From contig NW_017264193.1 of the NCBI RefSeq assembly GCF_001619985.1, forward strand, positions 2,919,726 through 2,983,725: a stretch of 64,000 nt of DNA. The letters are read 5' to 3'. The notes beneath the pieces were generated by a model, which saw nothing but the letters and a program-made list of their open reading frames with translations, ran no database searches and had not been told where the DNA came from. Both the position numbers and the translations under genes were made by a program. Below, piece by piece: positions 1-12,331 of this stretch. Numbering within the stretch: the stretch's first letter is position 1; each line of letters begins with the position of its first letter. This DNA comes from Xylona heveae TC161. Taxonomy: Eukaryota; Ascomycota; Xylonomycetes; Xylonales; Xylonaceae.

Positions 1-385
1 CTCATTTCACATAAACTTGATATAAGCTTGTAAATATATTTAACTTTTCAAAGAATATCATGAATGTAGATGGTAACCACAACATGGTGGATTCTATACC
101 TTCGTACCTTTCTGGTAGAAAGGAGCTTTGCACCAAAGGCTTTTGTCGCGCGCTCTGACGACTTTTGCTGAGGTAAGTCATGACTAATTAGACCGCGGTA
201 GCGGTTCACTGAGTCGACCGTAGCACCATCACCACCGAACGCCAAGATTTCGAAACCACTTCGCACAAATCGCCAAACGGGGTCTGGGACTGCCTAAATT
301 CGACAAGCACCACATTGTTGACGCATTTCGGGTCTCTCCAAGCGCATACTGTTGCCCGATTCTCCCAATACCGGTAGTCGACATC
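1..385. other. Upstream flank of the eIF3m gene
   Basis: No gene is recognised here. Short open frames on both strands resemble no family I know. The segment probably holds the promoter and 5' leader of the eIF3m gene that starts at 386, and possibly the far flank of a gene outside the window. Confidence 0.4.
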
Positions 386-1845
386 ATGCCTGCACCGTCA
401 AATATCCTCTTGATTGAGGGTAGCTTCGAGGAACTTGTCGACGAATTCGCACAGTACCTCGACAATCTCCGCAAAAGCGAGGATGGCACCAGTGTGCACT
501 CGGAAATCACCCCTCTGCTCGAGCAGGGCCAGAACGACGAGGTGTTGAAGAAGCTGGTGACTTCCAGCTCAGTCTTGAACAGCGCTCCTGAGAAGGGTTA
601 GTTTTTTTATCCATCCAGTCGCGGGGTTTGGAAGATTTTCGGCTTCACGTCTGCATAAAAATGGAGAAAATATCGCCTACGCGGACAGGAAAGGAGGAGG
701 AGGGAAAAACAAATTGCAATCAATCAGAAAAGCTAACGAATGGGTTTTAATACTATACAGAGATCATCCCTGCGTACAACCTGCTTGTCCACCTGATCCG
801 CCAGTCGCCCAATGTGAACATTTTCCTTCCCAAAATCTGCAACTACCTCTCGCAACCCCTTGGTGCTTCGCCGAGCAGCGGAAGCGGCCTTGCTCTCTCG
901 GTTCTTACCACCATCTTCAACATCCTCCCGTCCAACAACGAGAGCCGGTACCACGTTTTCCTCGCCGTCCTGCGGGTCATCAAGTCGAGCGCTTCATTCG
1001 ACGCTCTGCGGCCACAGCTCAAGAACTTGGACAACTGGATTGCGCAATGGGAAGTTGACGAGGAGGACCAGCGCAAGCTGTTCCTCGGCATTGCCGATGT
1101 TGCCCTCGAAGTGAGCGAGACCGAGCAATCCTACCTGTACTTGCTGCGCGCTCTCAAGACGATCCCCACCGAGGAAGTCTCGGAGCCTGAGGCCCGCGAA
1201 CTGTCCCTCCGCGCTCTCAAGTCGGCTCTTACATCCCCCTCGCATTTTGACTTCCAGGACTTGACGGCGCTGGATTCCATCCAGGCTCTCCGCAAGTCGG
1301 ACCCGATTTTCTTCGAGCTGCTCGAGATCTTCAACGCCGAGCTTCTCGACGACTACGCCGACTTCCAGGAGACCAACGCCAAGTGGATCGACGAGCAGGG
1401 ACTCGACCAGGACGTCCTCTACCGCAAGATGCGTCTGCTGACGCTCGCCTCCCTGGCCGCCTCTACCCCGTCGCGCGCCCTCCCTTACGCCCAGATCGCA
1501 AAGGCCCTCCAGGTCCCTGCCGAAGAGGTCGAGATGTGGGTCATCGATGTCATCCGTGCCGGTCTCGTCGAGGGCAAGCTCTCCCAGCTCAACCAGACCT
1601 TCCTCATCCATCGCAGCACCTACCGTGTCTTTGGCGAGAACCAGTGGCGCGAGGTTGCCTCCCGTCTTGACATTTGGCGCGAGAGCCTCGTCAACGTTCT
1701 CGAGGTTGTGCGACGAGAGCGCGAGAACGTCATCGTCCAGAAAGAGCGCGAGCTGCGTGAGCTCGAGGCCAAGGTGACCGGTGCTCCCGCTCCCACCGGC
1801 AACACGAGAAGAGGAAACGCTCCCCGCGAGATTGAGGTCGAGTAA
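386..1845 (+). CDS. eif3m: Translation initiation factor eIF3 subunit M (PCI domain)
   Basis: Subunit M of the eIF3 complex, which binds the 40S ribosome and supports scanning initiation in the cytoplasm. Two exons, 386-596 and 761-1845, give 431 residues. The 164-nt intron has a GTTAGT donor and an ACAG acceptor, and the split Glu codon (G|AG) restores IIPAYNLLVHLI. Residues ~1-70 are an acidic helical start (MPAPSNILLIEGSFEELVDE). The middle is helical-repeat-like, and the C-terminal third (around LLTLASLAASTPSRALPYAQIAKAL, then the winged-helix part VIRAGLVEGKLSQLNQTFLIHR) is a PCI domain. A charged tail follows (EKERELRELEAK). Length and order match fungal eIF3m. The PCI fold is shared with COP9 signalosome subunit 7, so that label may appear in other annotations; eIF3m fits better over the full length. 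The start is the first ATG and opens the conserved N-terminus. Confidence 0.93.
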
Positions 1846-2718
1846 GAATTCTCAAATATCTCTTCTTTCTCTCTCCTGAGTTGTTTTCTCTTTTTCTTTG
1901 GTTGCTCTCTTATTTCACCTCCTTTTTCTTCACCTTCACCTTCACCTTCACCTTCCCCTCTTCTCCGTCGGATGATTGCTCTTTGATGGCCTCCCCCTTT
2001 TTTTTTTCTCTCTCTCTCTGTTCCATCTACCTTATGGTTTCTTTATCGTAACCTTCTTTTGTCTTAGATCATATGGATGTATGTACTGGTGCCAAAGGTC
2101 GTGTTGTGTTGTTCATGATGAACGACCCCAAAAATATCATGTGCTAGAGTCTCGAAAAAAAAGGAAAAGACATTTTTTTCTAATCAAAAAAAGCGACTTT
2201 CTTATCCAAACTGTGCTCTATAGATTGTGATGTCGTGGTGTCCCAAACGCGTATGAGTATATCTGCAACCTATAGAATGTATAATGTATGTGATTATATT
2301 TGTATATTGACGCCCGTCTGTACCGCTCTAAACCGCTTTGCCCAAATGCCTTTAGCATGTCAAAAGAAGAGTGGAACGATTGGGTTGGGTTGGGTTGCCA
2401 GACTAAAAGTAAGAAAATAATAATGTATAATATACAAGAAGGGTTATATGTGTAATATTTAAACAAAAAGGGAGGATGGATTGGGTATGATCCCTCCCCC
2501 TTCCTCTCTCTCTCTCTCTCTGTCTCTCCTAGGGCGACAAGATGATAAGCGGGGAAAGGACCGAACCATCCGATCTAATCTCTCTAAATTTGCAAAACGC
2601 TGCATGGGCCGCGAGTATAGTAGAAACTGTAGATCAATTTCCTATTGACACCAAGAAAAATAGTCATTGGTATAAGGGGAACATTGATCCACGAGAAAAC
2701 GCGGTGGAAGGGACATGT
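1846..2718. other. Convergent intergenic region with pyrimidine repeats
   Basis: This is the 3' flank shared by the convergent eIF3m and ura6 genes. It is pyrimidine-rich on the + strand near 1855-2000. It holds about four copies of TTCACC around 1929-1954 and a CT-dinucleotide run around 2503-2528. No coding potential is recognised. It probably contains both 3' UTRs. Confidence 0.5.
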
Positions 2719-4026
<1,308 letters not shown>

Positions 4027-5008
4027 GGCTGCGACAAATTCCAAGGCACGGAGCTCAAAGGCGACCACCTGCACGCATCATCTGGTACGAGTACGAAGTA
4101 GTATGTTTCCCTGCTGTTTCATCCATTTTGTCTCTATCGTCTCTCCGTAGTATTACGGAAGAGTAGTGGTGTCAAAAGTGCACACCTGGACTTACTGACT
4201 TCCAGTTTGATAAGTCGTACAAGTCTATCATTCTCCAACGAAAGAAAATTGCAGCATGTCGTTAAGGAAGAAGAGACACCGTATGCTCTTGTGAATTTTT
4301 TTTAAAAGGATTTTATATTTTCCACGGGAAGCATATTTTGTTGGGATTATTTTGTTTTTAACAGATATACAGAACCTCCCAGCAACTACTAATCACAAAA
4401 TGGATAATATTTCGATAAATGCGTCTTATGTTACAGATTCGTCATCAGATTGCGATTGACTAAATTTAATACTCCTATATGTATAACTCCAAATAAATTC
4501 AAAAATTGAAATGTGATGCAGATACGTGAGCACATGGCAATGCGGGGCATCACACCGCCTACCGCCTTCGTCTCACCGCCCTTACACTATCCGGCAGAAT
4601 CGCAAGTTCAGCCTCATACTCTCATACCCTTGTAATGAGTCAACGTCTGCCTGTTCAAATACAAATTAAATATTAAAAATATATACAGAAAATGATCAAA
4701 AAATACTTCTTCATGAGAGCGGGATGAGATATCACATGTCAAGCCTCAGTGGCACAGCAACGCCTTCCATCTCTCCTTCAGTCCTGAGTCATCTTGTTAT
4801 GACATTCACCAACGAATCATTTCGTAAATTCTCTACACTATATCTCTCGGTCCTGTCCCTCTCTCCTCTTTCATTCCATCTCACTCTGCATCAAAAATGT
4901 TTGCATCCAAAAATTAAGCATCTCTGACTTTTGATCCCTTCAACTATCAAGATCTTACATCTCTCGACTCTCCACATCTATATCTACTATCTCAAATATT
5001 TAAACAAG
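4027..5008. other. Divergent intergenic region between ura6 and the 2EXR-like gene
   Basis: The gene starts on either side point away from each other, so promoters of both should lie here. The part from 4260 to 4700 is AT-rich. The 3' part, 4840-4890, is a CT-rich tract just before the downstream gene. No gene or RNA is recognised. Confidence 0.45.
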
Positions 5009-6181
5009 ATGTGTTTCCGGCGTGCAAATAAGCCATCAGACACTCGCAAATCCAAAGGCAGCTGGGTCATTCCCGCGTATCTACAGCCGTCTGATCATCT
5101 CAGCACATCTTCTTCGCCTTCCGTTCCAACCCAGCCATTCCGCTTCCTGGACCTGCCAGCTGAGATCCGAATCAAAATCTACAACCTCGTCTTTGGGCTA
5201 GACGACGGTCGAGTCTATCATATCAAATCTTGCAAGAAGCCGCGTGGGATAACATGTACTCTGTATATTGAAGACGAGCGTAGCACGTCCAACCGACGAC
5301 ACTCTCAGAATGAAGCTATGCAGTCGTCTTCTGGACGAAATAGCCCAATTTCGATCCTCACTCTTGACTCCTGCGAATGGGATCCAGCAAAGACTATTCA
5401 TCCAGATCTGCTTCTCCCTGGACAGAAATTTGTTCGAGCGACGGGAGACATACCCATCCGGAAAACCCAGAATCTCCAGCCCGCTCGGGCCCGAGGTACT
5501 TCCTGCACAAAAGCACTTCAGTATCTTTCCCTCAAACCTTCCTCCAGCAGAAATACCAAAGTGCCAGCCTCCGCCCCCGCTGCGTTGAATAGTCTCCACT
5601 TCCAGTCCCGAGCACGCAACTTCCGCTCCTCTGTGGGCGCTGCGTTGCTCCTCACAAACCGCAAAATCTACAGCGAAGCAGCACACTATTTCTACTCCTC
5701 TGCTGAATTCTACTTCCATTCGCCCAATTCTCTGGATCGTTTTCTATCGGGGCTCTCGTCCCTAGCGCAGATCAATATCACAAGTCTCTGGCTAGCGCAC
5801 ATTACGTCTGGCGAGCCCTGGCTGGCCAAGAATCGGCAGTGGAAGCTACGCCATGATGCGCGCTGGGAAGGAATCTGCTCAAAGGCCGCTGCACAACTGG
5901 TCAATCTGCGGGACCTGCGTGTGGTGCTGAAGGTGTGCGATTGGCCGTTGAAAATGGGACTCAAAGAGCATTGGGTCCATCCGTTGCTCTTGTTCGCCCA
6001 GTGCGAGTGGCTGGAGCATGTGAATGTGAGAATACACGTCCCTGTGCTAGGTAACCAAGAGCGAAAAGCGGAAATGGTGAAGTCGAGAGGGCAGCTTGAG
6101 ATGGCGGTGGAGAGATATTTGCAGAGATGTGGAAAGGGAAGGAGGATGGTGGGAGAAGATCTGAAGTTGGGCTTGCTTTAG
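5009..6181 (+). CDS. 2EXR/F-box-like domain protein, function unknown
   Basis: Single-exon gene of 390 residues. The ATG at 5009 (MCFRRANK) is the first in the frame; the open frame upstream has only a TTG. After a Ser/Pro-rich leader, residues ~43-63 read FRFLDLPAEIRIKIYNLVFG. This is the short helix that opens the 2EXR and F-box-like domains abundant in filamentous ascomycetes. Later blocks such as ALLLTNRKIYSEAAHYFYSS (~residues 210-230) and ITSLWLAHI also fit that class. Such proteins may be ubiquitin-ligase substrate adaptors, but no substrate can be inferred. No introns are needed. Expanded fungal families of this type vary strongly between species, so this gene may be less conserved than its neighbours. 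Confidence 0.75.
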   Translation: MCFRRANKPSDTRKSKGSWVIPAYLQPSDHLSTSSSPSVPTQPFRFLDLPAEIRIKIYNLVFGLDDGRVYHIKSCKKPRGITCTLYIEDERSTSNRRHSQNEAMQSSSGRNSPISILTLDSCEWDPAKTIHPDLLLPGQKFVRATGDIPIRKTQNLQPARARGTSCTKALQYLSLKPSSSRNTKVPASAPAALNSLHFQSRARNFRSSVGAALLLTNRKIYSEAAHYFYSSAEFYFHSPNSLDRFLSGLSSLAQINITSLWLAHITSGEPWLAKNRQWKLRHDARWEGICSKAAAQLVNLRDLRVVLKVCDWPLKMGLKEHWVHPLLLFAQCEWLEHVNVRIHVPVLGNQERKAEMVKSRGQLEMAVERYLQRCGKGRRMVGEDLKLGLL

Positions 6182-6805
6182 CAGTTGCAGGCCTGGTATG
6201 GTTTCGTATTATCAGACGGTGATATGAAATGGCGGGTTGCTGGACGCCGCGATGCAGCTTGCCTCATCTGTTAGTTTCAAGGACAAGCGGCTTTGTAATG
6301 ACGGAATGGTATTGAGGTGCTGCAATTCAACGAATCTTGTCGGGAAAGAAACGTCTCACCTCATAGTACGAATTGATGTTGTTTTCATTTTACCTGTATT
6401 AAAAGTCTGCGCAGGTGAACGGGGATTTATAGTGTATTCTCTGAAATAGCATAGACTATGAGCACATCTTTGAATTAGACTCTAAGAGAATGTCTCGCGC
6501 AATTGTCCGATTGGAATATTATTTAACAATTGTTTGCCAGAGGGATATCGAGCGCTGAGATCCAAAACTATAAAGGAGAGAGAGAGAGAAAGGAGAGGTA
6601 TATGAGTGAGAAACTGAAAGGTGAAACATGATAAGAAAGAAAAGAAAAGAAAATTATAGAGAATGAAGGATAAGATAAAGCGCACAGAATCTCATACAAG
6701 ATTTTAACGGTCAACGTTAGTCTGCATCCAAAACCCATTTATGCTGCCCATTTGCCCATTTGCCCATTTTCCCACTTGCCCATAACCGTGATCGTGTCTT
6801 GCCTT
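6182..6805. other. Convergent intergenic region with short repeats
   Basis: This is the 3' flank of two converging genes. It carries a GA-rich run around 6571-6600 and a degenerate heptamer repeat (TGCCCAT-like, four to five copies) around 6743-6782 that lies just past the stop codon of the minus-strand gene. No coding sequence is recognised. Confidence 0.45.
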
Positions 6806-8529
6806 TCATGCAAATCTAGCCTTGTGGACGTATGCTTGCTCCGGGCTGGCAGGCCTGCTGTCAATCCTGGACTCGGCGGTGTATGCTTGCCCTGGCTGGC
6901 CGTGCTGCATCGACTGAGGAGGAGGAGCATATGACGGGCTGGACAAGGGGCTAGCATATGCGCCTGGGATAGGAACAGCATCGTACTGCTGCTCGCCAGG
7001 AGCGACAGGAGCATGCTGGGACAAAGGCGCAGGTGCAGGTGCAGATGAAGGAGGAGCCTCGAACCCGTTTTGCTGGATTTGCGGGGTGGCATTTTGGACG
7101 CGGATCGGTGGAGGCTGGAGAGTGAAGGGCTTGGGCTGAGAGAAAGACTGGTTCTTCTGGGCATACTGTATGTTATCGCCCTGCTCTGCAGCATCATGCG
7201 GATCGTGGATGGCAAATGTGGCCGACATGGGCGACTTCATGAAGCCAGGAGTGTTTGGTGCAGATTGCGAGCGGAGCTGAGCCAGGTAGAGGTCGCTGCG
7301 AGCTCTGTCGCGGAGGTCCATGGATTTCCGAAGTCGGTTCTTGGAGTAGAAGCGGTAGAAGACAACCGCGTAGATAAGGATGGTGAGGAGCTCAATCACA
7401 ATCTCGATTAAGGCACAAACGAGAGACCAGTTCTGAAATGCAGCATGTTAGAAGAGATCTCTTTGCTCAAGCGAGTGGTAAGATGGATAAATGGATCTTA
7501 CCTGCATTCTGCAGACCAGCGCATAATTGACCTCCTTTTCAAAAAGACTTTTCCGTTCATTGTCGACGCAAGACCATCCCCACATGTCTTTGTTGTTTCC
7601 AGTTTGTCTGCTTTGATTGAGAATGGCGGCGCCAATGCCCCACATGACGACACTGAAGACGAAGAACGAGACAGCAAAGACGGTGTAATAAACCGCAACC
7701 TTTTCAGCACGCTTGTGGCCACCTCTCCAATATCCATAGAAGACGACCAGCGACATAAAGAGGGATATAGTGGCCATGCAAAGCAGCACCACTTGTGGCC
7801 AAATCTTTTGGCCAAGCGCCCAAGGAGGCAGATTGTTTCTCTTCGGCAAAGTCTTTGTAGCGTTGAAGATGGTAAAGGTAGCAGCAAGCATACTAAGAAC
7901 AATCAAGCTACAGCTGAAATTGACAGTTCTAAGGAATAGCTTGGCAACTCGGACGCGCGCTTTCACTTTCTGAGGGAGGAAGACAATGAGACGACTGAGA
8001 TACGAGAAGGTTGCAGCAGTGTGGTACTTACCAGATCGCGAGCGTTTTGCTTCTCCGTTCTTTCTTCTTGCTTCTCGAGTATTTGCTCTTCTCTAAAGGT
8101 CGGGCTTAACGGGTTTTCGAGCCGTCGGCCAGGTGTTCCTGGACTCTTGAGCGCACTCTTGAGAGGACTGGCAGGAGCATTCAAGTATCGAGTGGTAACT
8201 TCGCCTTCTTGAGGCATTGTTGGCACAGTATCATGACGGTGTGCATCGGCTTCAGAGAGATATCCAAAACCAACAGCCGAAGGTCCGGTGGCGTCTGATG
8301 ACTCCTTGGAACCCGGCCGAGGGTCGGCAAAGGGGGATTCAGACATCTTGGACATTTCAATCGGGGAATGGACAGCCGTGGCCTCGGAGAAGCGAGCGGT
8401 CCTAGGGGTTCTAAGAGAAGGAAGAGATGAGGTCGAAGAGGTGCGTGGTCTGACAGTGATATGAACGGTTTTCTGATCGTCTCCAATGGTGCCTGGCTGT
8501 ATCTGCAAATGACGGGCACCGTCTGACAT
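6806..8529 (-). CDS. Tetraspan MARVEL-like membrane protein
   Basis: Three exons on the minus strand, 8529-8032, 7969-7502 and 7432-6806, give 530 residues, all joined in phase 0. The introns are 62 and 69 nt with GTAAGT/GTAAGA donors. Residues 1-166 are a Ser/Pro-rich cytosolic region with SPLKSALKSPGTPGRR-type phospho-like motifs. Exon 2 holds three hydrophobic spans (around NFSCSLIVLSMLAATFTIF, VVLLCMATISLFMSLVVFYGYW and VYYTVFAVSFFVFSVVMWGIGAAI), and exon 3 opens with a fourth (WSLVCALIEIVIELLTILIYAVVFYRFY). The paired extracellular cysteines suggest a loop disulfide. A Pro/Gln-rich cytosolic tail follows. Four helices with long cytosolic ends match fungal MARVEL-like plasma-membrane proteins. 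I do not recognise a named orthologue and assign no function. Confidence 0.85.
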
Positions 8530-10998
8530 CTCACGCCGGGCGAAAGAGAAGTAATAAATTAAAAGAAGGTTGAAGAACTCAGAGACCGTGCTCTAGAGCT
8601 TAAAAGACAGAAAGATTAAAGCAAAGTGCCCGCTGAAAGACTGTATGGTGATAGAAAAGAACCCTGAAGGCGGATAAACGGAGACAGATGAAGCTTGGGA
8701 ATATGTTCCCTGAACGATGTTAAAGTCAGGATGAGAGGTGGAGACTGTGATTGAAGTGCATGGCGATAGAGGTAAAGACCAGGGGAGATGGGCAGACGGG
8801 CCTCACCTATACTCAAAGTATGGCGCGAAAGTCGATCTGCAATGCTTGAATTAAACCCACTGATAGGCCAGGACTTAAAATGCTGGTCGGTATTGTGACC
8901 GGTCCAGGAGTCTGGAATAGCCGCCCGAGACTAACAGTACATGTGGTCTAGGAGAATTTCTCTTCTATTCGACCAGCAAGCAGGAGTCCCACGACCCTGC
9001 ACACGTCTTGGGCGCTTCTGCAATGATGTGATGCAGCTTTCCCCGTTTTTTTTTTCTTCCCTACCCTTTCAGATAGAAAAACCAAATAGCAAGCTCGTTG
9101 AAGCTTTGCTATGATAAAAGAGCGCCAAAGACAAGAAAATGCATTTCTGGCGAAAGGAATCCAGCGAGGGAATCGGACGTATTTTCAAGATGGCAGTCAT
9201 CCTCGGAATAATTCGGTAGATCACCGCTTGGTTCAACCAAGGTCGACATTGTTGCCATCTTCCAATTGATGTGCTCGCCTTGGCGCCCACGATAGCGGGG
9301 AAAAGGTCGAGGTGTGCTCACTGTCGCACAGTTGCAGTGTCACAGCAGAATTTGGGACTGTCATTGGCGGGAGACATTTGGACCAGGGGTCTTCGGGAAC
9401 CCCAAGCGGATGCAGCTGATGAGCGACTCGTCTCGCTCCCGCTCCGCTCACTGGCTCTCGAGCTTTGACCTGCAGGCACGGGCTTGGCGCCACTCAGCCA
9501 TCAGCTTGATTTCCCGTTCCCTCCATCCCTGCCAACCCAATGGCGTTGCGACTTTGCCCATCGCCACGCATTCATTCTCATGCTTGTTGCCGCAGGAAAT
9601 GGTGCCGTTTTCACCATATGTGGCTCAATGTGACGACCCGGCTATCTTTGCAGGCAGGACGTGTCCTCGAGACGTCGTAGACTGTAGAATCAGACTTTCG
9701 TACAAGTACTTACATGTGCTGTGCCTCTTCAAAGCATCGGAGAAAAGCTCCTTTGCAAACAAGATGTTCGGCAAGAGTTCAAAGTCGCACCGAAGCAAGG
9801 TCACTGAATACTGTGATCTCGGAAGCGCCCCGAAAAATGCTTGCACGTTGCCCATGAAAGCCCATGCGACGGAACAGAGCTGGCCCGAGCCAGGTGTAGG
9901 GACTGATAGTGAGTTAAGCATGTAAAAGCCCAGCGCTAGGCCATCTCAGTCCCTGTTCGACAGCACTACTTTAATTGGGTTGCTGTCAGACAAGGTTGAT
10001 AAGTGTGCGTTTGGTGCTGCCTCTCCCCACCTCCCCCATGTCCGATAATCAGCAATGCCATTCAACCGCTGGAACTTTGCCGAAATATGAGCCGTCTGAG
10101 TAAGCTTTTCAGCAGAGCATGCACTGAAAAGGCCATTGATCTGCACCCATGGAAGCTTTTTATCATCGCCGCAAGAGATGCGCTATTTCTCATGCAGGAA
10201 GTCGTGGATGCTGCACGGCGAGCAAATCAGTTGTTGGCCTGATGCGCCTAGAACGCTGTATAGTAATATATCTTCTGCATATGGAGTATGTGCCGTTTGG
10301 CTCTGTTTTGAGCACACTTGCTTATCGCTTACATGCGGAATAAGCTATCAACATGAAGATCTCTGCTGGTCAGTCCAGGCTCATCGATGAAATACGAGGC
10401 AAAGTCACTGGCGATTATCATGCATCAATAGCAGTGGGGTCTCGTGTCGAGTTCGCACAAATACTCGCGAAAGCGGCAGAGGCGTCTCTAGTCATTGTGC
10501 TATTGCATTTGTCTTCTGCAGACTTGTTCGGCATTTGGGAAGTTGAATCACTTGTAATACATAAGGTATATAACGCCCTAAGAGCTGAATGCAATCCGTT
10601 TCATTGTGATGTGTAGAGGTGCTACTGTTGAGATCATCCCATGTCATATGCTGTCTAAAGTTGCTGCAGTAAAAATATATTTGCAGGTAGCATATTTGCA
10701 TGCAGCAAAAGAAGAAGTGTCTGCATTAAATTTCCCGTATGACATTCATCATCTTCTTCTTTATTGTCGCGGCATTTCAAACAGTCAGATAGACCGACAG
10801 ACTCGTCTGTCAAACAGACTGGACCACGTGATGTCATTCCGCCCTGCTCCGTCATAGGGACATTCTTGTCCATGTCAAACCCAAATCTCAAACTCAACTC
10901 AACTTAATTGGCTACAACTTCCATCTCCATCATCAACACCAACGACATCTTGCAATAACACCAGCAAAGGCACCACACTACTCCGTACAGCCATACCA
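8530..10998. other. 2.5 kb divergent region without a recognised gene
   Basis: It lies between the starts of the MARVEL-like gene and the CCDC90-like gene, so it should hold both promoters and long leaders. Open frames exist, for instance about 200 codons at 9314-9925, but none has a recognisable domain or a persuasive start. The word TACTCCGTA occurs at 10979-10987, just before the CCDC90-like ATG. No tRNA or repeat family is seen. Confidence 0.4.
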
Positions 10999-11940
10999 AT
11001 GGCGACAATTCCACGATTCCTCCTACCTCGTCTGACGTGGGGAGGCGCTGGCGTTCGCACCGCTCAGCCTCTGGCTCTCAGTGCAACGCTTCCTGGCCAC
11101 CATGTTCGACAGCGACGAGATATCTCATCTACGACTTTCTCGCCATCTTCGCGCCCCCAAAATCTCCACGCCCCAAGACAACGCGCATCTTCGTCGCGAT
11201 CGACATCTCTGCTCACTTCGAGTGCGCAGCTTGGCTTTCGGCGCGCCTTTCACGCGACCCGCCAGATGCAAAAGGACCACCACTTCGACACGCTCAAGTT
11301 CGTCCAGCGGCTTCGTGACGAGGGATTCTCCGAGGAACAAGCCGTAGCTATGATGCGTGTACTCAACGATGTTATTGAAGAGAGGTAATATCCTACACCA
11401 ATCATCTTAAGTCTAGCCTTTTGGGAAAACTAACAACCTACAGCATCCAAAACCTCACTCGCACCATGGTTCTCCGCGAAGAGCAAGAAAAAGCAACATA
11501 TACTCAGAAAGTCGACTTCGCCAAGCTCCGCTCTGAGCTTCTTTCGGCGGACAGCACCGAGTCATCTCTGACGCGTGCATCGCATGAGCGGTTGACAAAT
11601 GACCTCGCCAAGTTAAATTCACGCCTGCGTGATGAAATTGGGCGAACTCAGGCCAGCGTCAGGCTGGACTTGAACCTCGAAAAGGGCCGTATTCGTGAGG
11701 AGGCCAATGTGCAGGAACTCAAGATCAAGGAGACGGAAACGCGCATTGAGCAAGAAGTTGCCGGATTGCGAGAGCGAGTCGAGGGTGTCAAGTTCAGTAC
11801 GCTGCAGTGGTTGATGTGAGTACCGAATGTTGCTTCTACTTATGCTTGTCCAGACCGAAAAGCTAACCCAAGATTCCTCCAGGGGTGTATGTACCGGTAC
11901 GGCGGCATTGATTCTTGGTGTGTGGCGCTTGTTGATGTGA
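10999..11940 (+). CDS. CCDC90/MCUR1-family mitochondrial coiled-coil protein (Fmp32-like)
   Basis: Three exons, 10999-11384, 11444-11815 and 11883-11940, give 271 residues. The joins restore EESIQNLTRTM and QWLMGVCTGTAALILG. The N-terminus (~residues 1-90) is Arg/Ser-rich with few acidic residues, as in a mitochondrial presequence. The CCDC90 signature DTLKFVQRLRDEGFSEEQAVAMMRVLNDVIEE follows at ~97-130, then a long coiled coil. The last ~20 residues form one membrane helix with a very short tail. This matches CCDC90/DUF1640 proteins of the inner mitochondrial membrane: human MCUR1, linked to the Ca2+ uniporter, and yeast Fmp32, linked to cytochrome oxidase and proline metabolism. Which role applies here cannot be read from sequence. 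The tiny last exon of 19 residues is supported by the membrane helix it completes. Confidence 0.9.
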
Positions 11941-12331
11941 TTATTCAACACCAAGCGTATACCTGTTTCCCCTTTTTCTTTTTCGAATTGGAACAAGTCA
12001 AAATATGTACATAGACTTTGATGTTTACGGGATCTATTCACATTCATGTTTATCACATTATGGAGCGGCGGCAATGGAGATTTTTAACTTTCCAAATTCA
12101 ATCCGCGCGCCATGGTCAACCAAGGGAAAAAAGCTAAAGCCAACAAGGCATATATGAATTCGTAGCCTCCTTCATTATCAAAATACTATACCACGCAAAC
12201 GCCGGAGAAACCAGCACCTCACACGGTGCCCAGTCATGCCAAACTCGCGCCAAAAAATAAAAAAATAAAAAAAATAAAAAATGAAGACTCGAAAACGCTC
12301 CCTGAAGCTCAAATCTTATCTACAAGCTCCT
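11941..12331. other. Short convergent intergenic region
   Basis: This is the 3' flank of the CCDC90-like gene and of brn1. It contains an A-rich run of AATAAAA-like words around 12250-12280 that could serve polyadenylation on the + strand. Nothing else is recognised. Confidence 0.4.

Noticed and set aside
1929-1954. Hexamer TTCACC repeats resembling an interstitial telomere
   Set aside because: The unit is not the fungal telomere repeat TTAGGG/CCCTAA, and only about four copies are present. It is a simple pyrimidine repeat in a 3' flank.
9314-9925. Open frame of about 200 codons on the + strand in the divergent gap
   Set aside because: No domain, no persuasive start context, and composition unlike the neighbouring exons. 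It reads as chance open frame in a long leader region.
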